Source: Pannonibacter indicus
Lineage (GTDB): Bacteria; Pseudomonadota; Alphaproteobacteria; Rhizobiales; Stappiaceae
Assembly: GCF_001418225.1 (NCBI RefSeq)
Contig: NZ_LIPT01000003.1
Location: forward strand, 1 to 64,000
Length of the DNA: 64,000 nt
Reading direction: 5' to 3'
Positions 7,944 to 17,174 of this stretch are shown piece by piece. Position 1 is the first letter of the stretch, and every line of letters starts with the position of its first letter. Both the position numbers and the translations under genes were made by a program. Below the pieces are notes generated by a model. The model had not been told where the DNA came from, did not search any database, and saw only the letters and a program-made list of their open reading frames with translations.

Positions 7944-9848
7944 ATGCCGCTTTGGGGCTTGCCCTTGCGGGATGGGCGCGGCATGTATCCGCCTCCATAC
8001 CAGACGGATGCTCCCTTGACCGGCACTTACGCGACAGATCCCGGATACTTCTTGACGCCCTTGCCCGCCGGCACGGTGCTGCTGGTCGATGCGTTGAAGA
8101 CGGGCAGGGCGACGTTATTCTCCGCACCGCGCCGTGTGCTCGCCTGCCGCGCAGTACAGGAGGTTCCGGCGTTTCTGGCACAGCTTGAAGCAGCCCGGAA
8201 AGACGGCGCGCATCTGGCCGGGTTCTTCGCCTATGAATTCGGCTTTGCCTTCGAGCCGAAGCTGATGGCAGGCCATCAGGATACGGGTGAACTGCTGGCC
8301 TGGTTCGGCCTGTTTGATGCGCCGCAGGACCTGGCGCTGGCAGATGTCTTTGCGCTGCTGGCAAAGGCTTCCGTCGGGGCAGAGGCGTCTGTCTCCGGCT
8401 TCACCTACGACATGGACCGGACGCGTTATGCTGAGGCTTTTGCCGCCGTGCAGCACCATCTGGCGGTGGGGGATATCTATCAGGCAAATCTCACCATGCG
8501 CGCCCGCTTTGCCCATCATGGGCCGGTAGAAGCGCAGTTTGCCCGGCTGCTGCGCCGCCAGCCGGTGCCTTATGCAGCTTTCATCAAGCTGGAAGACCGG
8601 GCCATCCTCTCCCTGTCGCCGGAGCTGTTTCTGGAGCGCAAGGGCAAGGCGCTGCGCACCCGGCCGATGAAGGGCACCGCCCCGCGTGGGCGTGATACTT
8701 CGGAAGATGCCGCGATTGCGGCAAGGCTCGCCAGCGACCCGAAGCAGCGGGCGGAAAATGTCATGATCGCTGATCTCATGCGCAACGATCTGTCGCGGGT
8801 GACGGAGGCCGGTTCGGTTGCCGTGCATGATGTCTTTGCGGTGGAGCGCTACCGCAGCCTGCACCAGATGGTCACCGGCGTCTCCGGCCGGCTGCTGCCG
8901 GACATGGAGCTTCCCGCCATCATCGAAGGCCTGTTTCCTTGCGGCTCGATCACGGGCGCGCCGAAGCTCAGCGCCATGCAGATCATCCGGGCGCAGGAGA
9001 CCGGGCCGCGCGGCGTTTACACCGGCTCCATCGGCGCCATCGCGCCCTCCGGTGATTTCAGCTTCAACGTTGCCATCCGCACGCTGGTGCTGAAAGAGGA
9101 CGGCACCGGCGAGGCAGGGATCGGCTCGGGCGTGGTGTTCGATTCCGGCGCTTCGCCCGAATATGACGAATGCCTGCTGAAGCTGCGCTTTCTGACCGCG
9201 CCGGACGAGAGTTTCGAGCTGATCGAGACGCTGGGCTGGACGCCGGAGGAAGGCTATCTGCTGCTCGCCCGGCATCTGGCGCGGCTCACAGACAGCGCCA
9301 GCTACTTCGGTTTTGCTTGCGATCCGGGCGGTATCGAGGCGCAGCTTGAGGAGCTGGCCAAGGGCTTTACGGGGCCGCAGCGGGTGCGGCTGCTGCTGGC
9401 GGCAGATGGAACCGTAACGCTCACCCATGCGGATTTCGTGCCCACGGCAGCGGGCGAAGTCTGGCCCGTCACCCTCGCGTCCACGCGCACTTCGGCTGAG
9501 GACCGGTTCCTCTTCCACAAGACCACCCGCCGCGCGCTTTATGACGGCAGCCTCAAGGCAGCGATAGCGGCAGGGTTCAAGGAGATTCTGTTCGAGAACG
9601 AGGATGGCTTCCTGACGGAAGGCAGCTTCACCAACCTCTTCATTGCCCGCAATGGCCGTTTGCTGACGCCCGCACTGAAGCATGGCGTGCTGCCCGGCAC
9701 GCTGCGGGCCGCGCTGCTGGACAAGCGCTTGGCGGCAGAAGCCGATCTGACGCGCGCCGATCTCTTCTCTGGCGCTCCTGTCTATGCAGGCAACTCCCTG
9801 CGCGGCCTCGTGCGGGTGCAGCTGGTGCTTCCTGAGGAAAAAGCCTGA
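7944..9848 (+). CDS. pabB: Fused aminodeoxychorismate synthase I / aminodeoxychorismate lyase (PabB-PabC)
   Basis: A 634-residue fusion for p-aminobenzoate (folate) synthesis. Residues 1-400 are a chorismate-binding PabB domain with DIYQANLT, the SLSPELFL strand, LFPCGSITGAPKLSAMQIIR and GVYTGSIGAI. Residues 420-634 are a class IV aminotransferase-fold lyase domain with the probable PLP lysine in LFHKTTRRALYDG and the EDGFLTEGSFTNLF loop. PabB makes 4-amino-4-deoxychorismate with a separate PabA glutaminase and PabC releases PABA and pyruvate. The start could be 7944 or the ATG at 7983; neither has a strong Shine-Dalgarno. It converges with pheT on a shared hairpin. Confidence 0.92.
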   Translation: MPLWGLPLRDGRGMYPPPYQTDAPLTGTYATDPGYFLTPLPAGTVLLVDALKTGRATLFSAPRRVLACRAVQEVPAFLAQLEAARKDGAHLAGFFAYEFGFAFEPKLMAGHQDTGELLAWFGLFDAPQDLALADVFALLAKASVGAEASVSGFTYDMDRTRYAEAFAAVQHHLAVGDIYQANLTMRARFAHHGPVEAQFARLLRRQPVPYAAFIKLEDRAILSLSPELFLERKGKALRTRPMKGTAPRGRDTSEDAAIAARLASDPKQRAENVMIADLMRNDLSRVTEAGSVAVHDVFAVERYRSLHQMVTGVSGRLLPDMELPAIIEGLFPCGSITGAPKLSAMQIIRAQETGPRGVYTGSIGAIAPSGDFSFNVAIRTLVLKEDGTGEAGIGSGVVFDSGASPEYDECLLKLRFLTAPDESFELIETLGWTPEEGYLLLARHLARLTDSASYFGFACDPGGIEAQLEELAKGFTGPQRVRLLLAADGTVTLTHADFVPTAAGEVWPVTLASTRTSAEDRFLFHKTTRRALYDGSLKAAIAAGFKEILFENEDGFLTEGSFTNLFIARNGRLLTPALKHGVLPGTLRAALLDKRLAAEADLTRADLFSGAPVYAGNSLRGLVRVQLVLPEEKA

Positions 9849-9907
9849 GATTTCCTGCCTATGAGCTTATGCACAAGGCTGTTTTGTGAGGACTTGAGGC
9901 CGTTTGT

Positions 9908-9950
9908 CAAAAACAAAAGGCCCCGCCGGAGCGGTCTCCGGTGGGGCCTT
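9908..9950 (-). terminator. Rho-independent terminator of pheST
   Basis: A nearly perfect 15-bp stem (9917-9950, loop CGGT) is followed on the minus strand by TTTTGTTTTT. It lies 23 bases past the pheT stop and between the convergent pabB-pabC and pheT genes. The T-run exists only on the minus strand, so it mainly ends pheST transcripts. Confidence 0.85.
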
Positions 9951-9972
9951 GCAGGTTCATCAGCTATTCTGG

Positions 9973-12390
9973 TCAGCCGCGCAGCGTGCCGCCGGTGGCC
10001 TTTTCGACGGCAGCGACAATCTTCTTCGCCACGGCCTCGATCTCCTCTTCCGTCAGCGTCTTGACCTTGGGCTGCAGGGTCACGTCGATGGCGAGCGACT
10101 TCTTGCCTTCGCCAACGCCTGCGCCTTCATAGATGTCGAACAGCGTCACGTCGCTGATCAGCACCCTGTCAGCACCCTTTGCCGCCTTCAGCAGCTTGTC
10201 GGCGCTCACATCCGCATTCACCAAGAAGGCGAAGTCGCGGCGCACCGGCATCAGATCGGCCACATCCAGCGCGCCCTTGGAGCGGGTGGACTTGGCCTTG
10301 GATTCCGGCACGGCGTCGAAATGGATCTCGAAGCCGGCCATCGGGCCTTCCGCATCCATCAGGCCAAGGGTGCGCGGATGGATTTCGCCGAACACGGCCA
10401 GCGCCACCTTCGGACCCAGCTTCAGCGCACCGGAGCGGCCCGGATGGAACCAGCCCGGGGCATCGGTGAAGACCTGCAGCTTGTCCACCGGGGCACCGAT
10501 GGCGGCGAGCACGGCTTCCGCGTCGGCCTTGGCATCGAACACGTCAACGCTGCTGGCTGCGCCCGTCCAGTGGCGGCCGCCGCCAGTCATCTTGGCCGTG
10601 CCGCGGCGGATGCCGGCAGCCACCATGCGCTGGCCTTCCGGCGTGTCATCGACGAAGATCTGGCCGACCTCGAACAGCGCCACATCGGCAAAGCCGCGGT
10701 CGGCATTGCGCTGGGCTGCGGCGATGAGGCCCGGCAGCAGGCTGGGGCGCATGTTGGAAAGGTCAGCCGAAATCGGGTTGGCCAGTTCCAGCGCCGGATT
10801 GCCGCCGCCGAAGGCTTCCGCCTGATCCTTGGATATGAAGGACCAGGTGACCGCTTCGTCCATGCCGCGCGCGGCCAGCGTGCGGCGGGCGCGGGAGCGG
10901 CGGACCTGGCTGGTGGTCAGCACCTTGGCGCCGACAGAGCCAGAGCGCGGCAGCGGCACCGGGGCCACACGGTCGAGGCCGGCGATGCGCACCACTTCCT
11001 CAGCAAGGTCCGCCTTGCCTTCAATGTCCGGACGCCAGCTCGGCGGGGCAACACGCACTACATCGCCCTGACCGGTGACCCAGAAGCCCAGCGCCTTCAG
11101 GATCATGTTGATTTCCACCTTGGAAATCTCCAGCCCGGTCAGGCGCTTCACTTCCGCATAGGGGAATTCGATGATGCGCACGTTCTCCGGCACGGTGCCG
11201 GCGGTGACGAGTTCGGACGCCTCGCCGCCGCACAGGTCGAGCACCAGCTGCGTCGCCATCTCAAGGCCAGGAATCATGAAGTCCGGATCAACGCCGCGTT
11301 CGAAGCGGTAGCGCGCATCGGTGTTGACGCCGAGCTTGCGGCCCGTGCGGGCAATGCCGTTCTCGTCCCACAGGGCGGATTCGATCAGCACATCGACGGT
11401 GGTCTCGTCACAGCCGGAGTGCTCGCCGCCCAGAATGCCGCCAAGGGATTCGACCCCCTTGTCATCGGCGATGACGCACATGCTGCCGTCGAGCTGATAG
11501 GTCTTGCCGTTGAGGCCGAGAATTTCCTCGCCCTCCTTCGCCCGGCGCACCACCAGATTGCCCGCAACCTTGGCCGCGTCGAACACATGCAGCGGGCGGG
11601 CCTGATCGAAGGTCATGTAGTTGGTGATGTCCACCAGCGCGTTGATCGGGCGCAGGCCGATGGCCTTCAGCCGGTCCTGCATCCACTTCGGCGAGGGGCC
11701 GTTCTTCACGCCGCGCACCAGCCGCAGGCCGAAGGCCTTGCACAGGGCTTCCGTATCGCCGAAGTCGAGCGTCACGTTCGTGGGGCAGGGGAAGCTGCCG
11801 CGCACGGGGGTGATCTTGCGCTCCTTCAGCTTGCCAAGGCCGGCCGCTGCCAGATCGCGGGCAATGCCATAGACGCCTGTACAGTCCGGACGGTTCGGCG
11901 TCAGGCCGATCTCGATCACCGGATCATTGAGGCCGAGATAATCGGCATAGGACATGCCCACCGGCGCATCTTCCGGCAGGTCGATGATGCCGTTGTGCTC
12001 TTCCGACAGCTCCAGCTCGCGCTCGGAACACATCATGCCGAAGCTTTCCACGTCGCGGATCTTGCCGACGGAGAGGGTGACATCGAGGCCGGGCACATAG
12101 TCGCCCGGCAGGCCCAGCACGCCGACAAGGCCGGCACGGGCATTGGGCGCGCCGCAGACCACCTGCATCAGGGTGCCGGAGCCATTGTCCACTTTGAGCA
12201 CGCGCAGACGGTCCGCGTTCGGGTGCTGTTCGGCGGAGACGACCTTTGCGATGCGGAAAGGCGCGAGCTTGGCCGCCGGGTCGGTGACTTCCTCGACTTC
12301 GAGGCCGATCATGGTCAGGCGCTCGACGATCTCGTCCAGCGTTGCCTCGGTCTCCAGATGCTCCTTGAGCCAGGACAGGGTGAATTTCAT
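9973..12390 (-). CDS. pheT: Phenylalanyl-tRNA synthetase beta subunit
   Basis: An 805-residue protein, the normal bacterial length. It shows the EMAPII-like tRNA-binding domain (about 40-150, with [12 protein letters not shown]), the B3/B4 editing region, the B5 domain and the C-terminal ferredoxin-fold anticodon-binding domain (about 710-805, [14 protein letters not shown]). With PheS it forms the alpha2-beta2 cytosolic enzyme that charges tRNA-Phe; the beta subunit hydrolyses Tyr-tRNA-Phe. It lies 72 bases downstream of pheS in the same operon and ends at a strong terminator. Confidence 0.97.
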   Translation of the reverse strand: MKFTLSWLKEHLETEATLDEIVERLTMIGLEVEEVTDPAAKLAPFRIAKVVSAEQHPNADRLRVLKVDNGSGTLMQVVCGAPNARAGLVGVLGLPGDYVPGLDVTLSVGKIRDVESFGMMCSERELELSEEHNGIIDLPEDAPVGMSYADYLGLNDPVIEIGLTPNRPDCTGVYGIARDLAAAGLGKLKERKITPVRGSFPCPTNVTLDFGDTEALCKAFGLRLVRGVKNGPSPKWMQDRLKAIGLRPINALVDITNYMTFDQARPLHVFDAAKVAGNLVVRRAKEGEEILGLNGKTYQLDGSMCVIADDKGVESLGGILGGEHSGCDETTVDVLIESALWDENGIARTGRKLGVNTDARYRFERGVDPDFMIPGLEMATQLVLDLCGGEASELVTAGTVPENVRIIEFPYAEVKRLTGLEISKVEINMILKALGFWVTGQGDVVRVAPPSWRPDIEGKADLAEEVVRIAGLDRVAPVPLPRSGSVGAKVLTTSQVRRSRARRTLAARGMDEAVTWSFISKDQAEAFGGGNPALELANPISADLSNMRPSLLPGLIAAAQRNADRGFADVALFEVGQIFVDDTPEGQRMVAAGIRRGTAKMTGGGRHWTGAASSVDVFDAKADAEAVLAAIGAPVDKLQVFTDAPGWFHPGRSGALKLGPKVALAVFGEIHPRTLGLMDAEGPMAGFEIHFDAVPESKAKSTRSKGALDVADLMPVRRDFAFLVNADVSADKLLKAAKGADRVLISDVTLFDIYEGAGVGEGKKSLAIDVTLQPKVKTLTEEEIEAVAKKIVAAVEKATGGTLRG

Positions 12391-12462
12391 CGGTGCAATC
12401 TCATCTTGTTGCCGCCTGGCTGCCGCCCGAAGGGGCGCCCGGCGCAGTCAGAAAATCAGGTC

Positions 12463-13545
12463 TCAGCTCGACAGGCCGCCGAACAGGGTCGGCAGGTCGA
12501 GGGGGCGGAAGCCGTAGTGCTTCAGCCAGCGCACATCGGCATCGAAGAAAGCGCGCAGGTCCGGCATGCCGTATTTCAGCATGGCGATGCGGTCGATGCC
12601 CATGCCCCAGGCAAAGCCCTGATACTCGTCCGGATCCAGCCCGCAGTTGCGGATGACATTGGGATGCACCATGCCGCAGCCGAGGATTTCCAGCCAGTCG
12701 TTGCCCTCGCCGAACTTCACCTCAGCGCCGGAGCGGTCGCACTGGATGTCCACTTCCATGGACGGTTCGGTGAAGGGGAAGAACGACGGGCGGAAGCGCA
12801 TCTTGATGTCGTTCACCTCGAAGAAGGCCTTGCAGAATTCTTCGAGGATCCACTTCAGGTGGCCCATGTGGCTGCTCTTGTCGATGACGAGGCCTTCCAC
12901 CTGATGGAACATCGGCGTGTGGGTCTGGTCACTGTCGCAACGGTAGGTGCGGCCAGGGATGATGACGCGGATCGGCGGGGTCTGCGAGCGCATGGTGCGG
13001 ATCTGCACCGGCGAGGTGTGGGTGCGCAGCAGCAGGCGTTCGCCGTTTTCCTTCGGGTTGAAGAAGAACGTGTCATGCATGTCGCGGGCCGGGTGGCCGA
13101 GCGGGAAATTCAGCGCGGTGAAATTCAGTTCGTCCGTCTCGATGTCCGGGCCTTCGGCAACGGCAAAGCCCATGTCGGCGAAGATGGCGGTCAGTTCGTC
13201 GATCACCTGCGCGATCGGATGCACGCGGCCCGTTTCGGCAGGGGCGGCCCGCAGCGGCAGGGTCACGTCCACCCGCTCGCTGGCCAGGCGCGCCTCAAGG
13301 GCAGCTTCCTTCAGCACCTCCTTGCGGGCGGTGATTTCGCCGGTGACGCGGGTCTTCAGGCTGTTCAGTGCCGGGCCCTTGCTCTGGCGCTCTTCCGGGC
13401 TCATGGAGCCCAGCGTCTTCATCAATTCGGAGATGCTGCCCTTTTTGCCGAGGGCGGCAATGCGCACCTCCTCAAGGGCGGCCTCGGTTGCCGCCGCAGC
13501 AATGGCTGCGGAAATCTCGGAGTACAGGCTGTCGATATCGGACAT
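12463..13545 (-). CDS. pheS: Phenylalanyl-tRNA synthetase alpha subunit
   Basis: A 360-residue protein from the ATG at 13545. It has the N-terminal coiled coil (residues 1-90), the class II catalytic core with motif 2 ([14 protein letters not shown]) and [12 protein letters not shown], and motif 3 ([13 protein letters not shown]) near the C-terminus. It forms Phe-AMP and transfers Phe to tRNA-Phe within the heterotetramer with PheT. A longer in-frame start at 13590 would add 15 residues unlike the family. A short dyad, GTGGCC-N9-GGCCAC (13570-13590), lies in the leader. rpmI-rplT, often found upstream in other bacteria, are absent here. Confidence 0.97.
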   Translation of the reverse strand: MSDIDSLYSEISAAIAAAATEAALEEVRIAALGKKGSISELMKTLGSMSPEERQSKGPALNSLKTRVTGEITARKEVLKEAALEARLASERVDVTLPLRAAPAETGRVHPIAQVIDELTAIFADMGFAVAEGPDIETDELNFTALNFPLGHPARDMHDTFFFNPKENGERLLLRTHTSPVQIRTMRSQTPPIRVIIPGRTYRCDSDQTHTPMFHQVEGLVIDKSSHMGHLKWILEEFCKAFFEVNDIKMRFRPSFFPFTEPSMEVDIQCDRSGAEVKFGEGNDWLEILGCGMVHPNVIRNCGLDPDEYQGFAWGMGIDRIAMLKYGMPDLRAFFDADVRWLKHYGFRPLDLPTLFGGLSS

Positions 13546-14090
13546 GAGCTCTTCGGTCGTTGGTTGGCTGTGGCCGCCGGAGCGGGCCACGGGCTTGAGG
13601 CGAATGCAAGGATTGCGGGTCTTTTAGCAGAAAAGGCAGGCGATGCCACAGCCATGCCACAGGGATGTGGCGGGCGGCAGGCCTGATGGCGGCCGGAAGC
13701 TGGGCAGGTGCGAAAAAGCTGCGTGCGCCCGGCTCAGGCCGAGCGGCTAAATCGTCCGCAGGCAGAGCCCTGCGCGGCGGTGTTGCGGAGACGGCGCACG
13801 GCAAAACGGCGCGCGCAAAGCTCATGCGCGGTGCCAGTCATGTTTGCGATGCAAGGTGCCAGTGTCACGGCCGTTGATCCCGCAGTCCGGTTTGGAAGCA
13901 GCGCGAGTATACGTGCCCGCCACCCGATGGCAAGCCTGTTGGCCAAAGAACCAGCCGCAGCGCTTCAACACTGCGGCTCGCTCTGGATCAAATCCGCTCT
14001 CGATGAGCTTGACTCATGGAGAGTTGGTTAAGCCTGTGCGGCGCTTGAGCAATCTCAAGGCGTGATGCGTCAGCATCGAAAGCCTTGGTA
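13546..14090. other. 545-base gap upstream of pheS
   Basis: No convincing gene on either strand. It must contain the pheST promoter. Besides the leader dyad noted under pheS, two perfect dyads lie together near the far end: CTTGAG-CAAT-CTCAAG (14044-14059) and GATGC-GTCA-GCATC (14064-14077). They follow the M42 peptidase stop but have no T-run. I see no Phe-rich leader peptide or T-box. Confidence 0.4.
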
Positions 14091-15128
14091 TCAGATGCTC
14101 TTGAGGTAAGCTGCGATGATGTCGCGGGCGGCTTCCAGGTCCTTGCGGGCGATCATTTCGGTGACCGTGTGGATGTAGCGGGTGCCGACGACGATGCCGA
14201 CGGCACGTGCCCCTGCGGCGGCCTGCTGGGCGGCTGCGCCATCCTGACCGCCCGAGCGCAGCATGGTGCGCTGGTAGGGGATCTTCTCCTTGATGGCCAG
14301 CTCCTCGATCTCGCTGACCAGCGCGCGGTCGGCAATGAAGGAACCGTCCTTCACATGCAGGCCGAAGCCGCCGCCCATGACCGTGGTGCGGTCCTGTTCC
14401 GGCACACCCGGTGTGTCGCAGGCCAGCGTCACGTCGATGCCAAGGCCGATGTCCGGCTTGATGGCATAGGCGGCGGTGCGGGCGCCGCGCAGGCCCACTT
14501 CTTCCTGCGCCGTGAAGGCGACGTGGATCTCGCATTCATGCTTGGCCCTGCCAAGTGCGCGGATCGCCTCGATGCCGAGCCAGCAGGCGATGCGGTTATC
14601 CAGCGCCTTGGAGACGATACTGTCGCCCATTTCGAGGAAGGGCTCGTCCATGGTCACCATGTCGCCGATGCGCACGATGTCCTTCGTCTTCTCGCCAAGC
14701 CCCATGTCGATGACGAATTCATCCGGCTCCGGCACCTTCTTGCGCTCTTCCGGCGAGGAGATGTGCACCGGCTTGCCGCCGGGATTCATCACGCCCTTGA
14801 AGTCGCCCTTGTCGGTCGACACCAGCACGCGGCGGGAGAAGAGGTTGCGCGGATCAAAGCCGCCGACCGGGTGCACATGGACGAAGCCCTTGTCCGTCAC
14901 ATGCGAGACGAGGAAGCCGATCTCGTCCATGTGGCAGAGCAGCATCACCTTGAGCGGCGACTTGGACTTCTTGCGCGGATCACGCCGGCACAGCAGCGAG
15001 CCCATGGCATCGGTGCGCACCTCGTCGAAGAGATCCTTGATCTCGGCTTCGATGAGGGCACGGACCCGGTGCTCATGGCCGGGCACGCCCGGAGTTTCGC
15101 AAAGGCGGCGGAGCAGGTCGATATTCAT
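14091..15128 (-). CDS. M42-family metallopeptidase (FrvX/glutamyl aminopeptidase-like)
   Basis: A 345-residue cocatalytic dizinc aminopeptidase-fold protein. Metal and catalytic residues are visible in order: LLCHMDEIGF (His and the catalytic Asp, about 63-72), SKALDNRIACW (bridging Asp, about 175), TAQEEVGLRGA (catalytic Glu pair, about 208-210), GLGIDVTLACD (Asp, about 232) and TRYIHTVTEM (His near 325). M42 enzymes are large cytoplasmic dodecameric or tetrahedral aminopeptidases that trim peptides. It stands alone between pheST and bfr with no visible operon partner, and the substrate preference cannot be predicted. Confidence 0.9.
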   Translation of the reverse strand: MNIDLLRRLCETPGVPGHEHRVRALIEAEIKDLFDEVRTDAMGSLLCRRDPRKKSKSPLKVMLLCHMDEIGFLVSHVTDKGFVHVHPVGGFDPRNLFSRRVLVSTDKGDFKGVMNPGGKPVHISSPEERKKVPEPDEFVIDMGLGEKTKDIVRIGDMVTMDEPFLEMGDSIVSKALDNRIACWLGIEAIRALGRAKHECEIHVAFTAQEEVGLRGARTAAYAIKPDIGLGIDVTLACDTPGVPEQDRTTVMGGGFGLHVKDGSFIADRALVSEIEELAIKEKIPYQRTMLRSGGQDGAAAQQAAAGARAVGIVVGTRYIHTVTEMIARKDLEAARDIIAAYLKSI

Positions 15129-15249
15129 GGAAAGAGGTTCCCGAAGGTGATTTGACGCCTTCAGATTAGGTCATGCCGGAGAGAGACGGAAGTCCCTGCC
15201 TTTGGACGGCAGGCCTGCCGGCCGGCGCGTCTTTTCGCTGCCCGGTTCA

Positions 15250-15289
15250 AAGCAAAACCCCGGCACCGGCGCAGGCCGGAACCGGGGTT
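15250..15289 (-). terminator. Rho-independent terminator of bfd-bfr
   Basis: A 15-bp stem with two mismatches (15256-15289, loop GCAG) is followed on the minus strand by a TTTTGCTTTG tract. It lies 28 bases past the bfr stop. Confidence 0.8.
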
Positions 15290-15316
15290 GAAACATTCAG
15301 TGGAGTTCCGCCTGCC

Positions 15317-15802
15317 TTATTCGGCAGCGTTCGCCGGCTCTGCCTGCAGCAGGCCGTAACGTTCGATGCCGATGCGCTCGATCAGTTCCAGCTGGGTTTC
15401 GAGGAAGTCGATGTGGCTCTCTTCGTCGCCCATCAGCTGCTCGAACAGGGCCATGGTCACATAGTCACCGGCCTCGTGGCAGACTTCGCGGGCTTCCTTG
15501 TAGAGGGCGCGGGCGGAATATTCACCGGCCAGATCGCATTCGACGCATTCCTTCAGGGACTGGCCGATGCGCAGCGGGTCCAGCGTCTGCAGGTTCGGGT
15601 GGCCTTCGAGGAAGAGGATGCGCTCGATCAGCTTGTCGGCGTGCTGCATCTCCTCGATGGATTCCTCGCGCTCCTTCTTGGCGAGCTTGGTGAAGCCCCA
15701 GTCTTCCAGCAGGCGGCCATGCAGCCAGTACTGGTTGACGGCCGTCAGCTCGTGGCGCAGGGCCTTGTTCAGATATTCGATGACCTTGGTATCGCCCTTC
15801 AT
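15317..15802 (-). CDS. bfr: Bacterioferritin
   Basis: A 161-residue haem-containing ferritin that oxidises Fe2+ and stores it as a ferric core in a 24-mer. All diagnostic residues are in place: ferroxidase ligands Glu18, Glu51 and His54, with Glu94, Glu127 and His130 expected in the [11 protein letters not shown] and [11 protein letters not shown] segments, and the haem-binding Met52 in [11 protein letters not shown]. It lies 32 bases downstream of the ferredoxin gene bfd, so the two form an operon for iron storage and release. Confidence 0.97.
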   Translation of the reverse strand: MKGDTKVIEYLNKALRHELTAVNQYWLHGRLLEDWGFTKLAKKEREESIEEMQHADKLIERILFLEGHPNLQTLDPLRIGQSLKECVECDLAGEYSARALYKEAREVCHEAGDYVTMALFEQLMGDEESHIDFLETQLELIERIGIERYGLLQAEPANAAE

Positions 15803-15834
15803 GGCAGCCTCTCTCTCAGTGGTGCTTGTCAGTT

Positions 15835-16071
15835 TTAGCGGTCTTCTGGTTCGCCTTCCAGTGGCGTTGCCGCTTTTGTTACAGCCTTATCGGCATTCTG
15901 GTGAATGATATCAATGACATTCGGGAAACATCCGCCGCAGCGCGGCCGGCAGCCGAGCTTGCGGAACACGGCGCCGGGCGTGGGCAGCCGGGCGTCCGGA
16001 TCTGCGCGCATCTCCTCCGCCGCCTGACGCAGCTGCTTGTCGGACAACACATTGCAGGAACAGATGATCAT
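15835..16071 (-). CDS. bfd: Bacterioferritin-associated ferredoxin-like (2Fe-2S) protein
   Basis: A 78-residue protein with the BFD [2Fe-2S] motif: CSCN at residues 4-7 and the distal pair in [11 protein letters not shown] (about 40-50). In characterised systems Bfd reduces the ferric core of bacterioferritin to release iron. It is the first gene of a bfd-bfr operon. The C-terminal tail ([13 protein letters not shown]) is longer and more acidic than in the enterobacterial protein. Confidence 0.92.
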   Translation of the reverse strand: MIICSCNVLSDKQLRQAAEEMRADPDARLPTPGAVFRKLGCRPRCGGCFPNVIDIIHQNADKAVTKAATPLEGEPEDR

Positions 16072-16148
16072 GAACCGGACTTGTCTGGGTTACGGCACAG
16101 CTTGCCATGGGCCACTCATGGACCATCTGGCTATCACGCGACCGGCGG

Positions 16149-16177
16149 GATAAACTAAAGTTTCCATGCCAAGTCAA
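16149..16177 (-). promoter_or_regulatory. bfd-bfr promoter with overlapping operator-like dyad
   Basis: On the minus strand TTGACT (16172-16177) and TTTATC (16149-16154) are 17 bases apart. The dyad AAACT-AA-AGTTT (16152-16163) overlaps the -10 and spacer, where a repressor would block RNA polymerase; a second small dyad AAGT-CA-ACTT (16171-16180) covers the -35. Given the downstream iron-storage genes, an iron-responsive regulator (Irr, RirA or Fur/Mur) is an inference. Confidence 0.5.
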
Positions 16178-16212
16178 CTTTATCTAGTGCATCTTTCCGT
16201 CAAAGGCCAATC

Positions 16213-16977
16213 ATGAGTGAAGCTGTCACATCTGCCTCCGCGGCCCGCCGCGTTCTCGTGCTCACGGGGGCTAGCCGGGGCATTGGCCATGCCACGGTGA
16301 AGCGCTTTTCTGCCGATGGCTGGAGGGTGATCACCTGCTCGCGCCATCCCTTTTCGGACAGATGCCCCTGGCCGTCCGGGCCGGAGGATCACATCGAGGT
16401 GGATCTTGCCGATCCTCTGAGCCTTGCCGGTGCCATCGAGGAAATCCGCAGCCGGCTGAAGGCCGATGGGTCGCGTCTCGACGCACTGGTCAACAATGCC
16501 GGCATCAGCCCCAAGGACAAGGGTGGTCAGCGGCTGGATTCCTTCTCCACGCCGCTTGACGTGTGGCACCAGGTGTTCCAGGTGAACTTCTTCGCGCCCA
16601 TCACTCTGGCGCGGGGGCTTTTTCCGGAATTGAAGGCCGCGCAGGGCTCCATCGTCAATGTCACATCGATTGCAGGCGTCAGGGTGCATCCCTTTGCCGG
16701 CACCGCATATGCCACTTCAAAGGCAGCACTGGCCTCGCTGACACGCGAAATGGCGGCGGATTTCGGGCCGCATGGCATCCGGGTCAACGCCATTGCGCCG
16801 GGGGAGATCGATACCTCGATCCTGTCTCCGGGAACGGAAAAACTGGTGGACGGCCTGCCTCTGCGCCGCCTTGGCCAGCCGGCTGAAGTTGCTGATACAA
16901 TTCACTTTCTTTGCAGCAGTCCTTCCTCCTATGTCACGGGTGCAGAGATCCACATCAATGGCGGGCAGCATGTCTAG
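16213..16977 (+). CDS. Short-chain dehydrogenase/reductase (classical SDR)
   Basis: A 254-residue NAD(P)-dependent oxidoreductase. It has the cofactor motif TGASRGIG (about 19-26), the NNAG motif (about 94-97), catalytic Ser in NVTSIAGVR, and the YATSK active-site Tyr/Lys (about 170-174), then the PGEIDT segment and the C-terminal GAEIHINGGQHV typical of classical SDRs. Such proteins reduce or oxidise a wide range of ketones and alcohols, so the substrate is not predictable. It is divergent from bfd-bfr across about 140 bases. Confidence 0.9.
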   Translation: MSEAVTSASAARRVLVLTGASRGIGHATVKRFSADGWRVITCSRHPFSDRCPWPSGPEDHIEVDLADPLSLAGAIEEIRSRLKADGSRLDALVNNAGISPKDKGGQRLDSFSTPLDVWHQVFQVNFFAPITLARGLFPELKAAQGSIVNVTSIAGVRVHPFAGTAYATSKAALASLTREMAADFGPHGIRVNAIAPGEIDTSILSPGTEKLVDGLPLRRLGQPAEVADTIHFLCSSPSSYVTGAEIHINGGQHV

Positions 16978-17174
16978 GGCTGGCCTTCATCGTATTCGTC
17001 ATGGTGAAAATACCAGGATATTTGCGTAATAATACGCAAGTCCCCGGATTATCCCTCATTTGTGGGTTCAGTTCTGCGTGTGTGCGATTTTGAAACAAAC
17101 GTTATCGATTTTTACGCAACGTTAAATAGACTAAAGGATAGTGGCCTTAGTATTACTCCTTATAGGCCTTTCCG

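Noticed and set aside
9904-13686. Very long plus-strand open frame opposite pheT and pheS
   Set aside because: His/Gly/Ala/Arg-rich composition typical of antisense frames in GC-rich genes; pheT and pheS on the other strand are unmistakable.
14044-14077. Terminator of the M42 peptidase gene
   Set aside because: Two neat dyads but no T-run on the minus strand; kept only as structures in the gap.
13546-14090. Phe leader peptide or T-box for pheST
   Set aside because: No short Phe-rich frame with a ribosome site and no T-box core seen on the minus strand.
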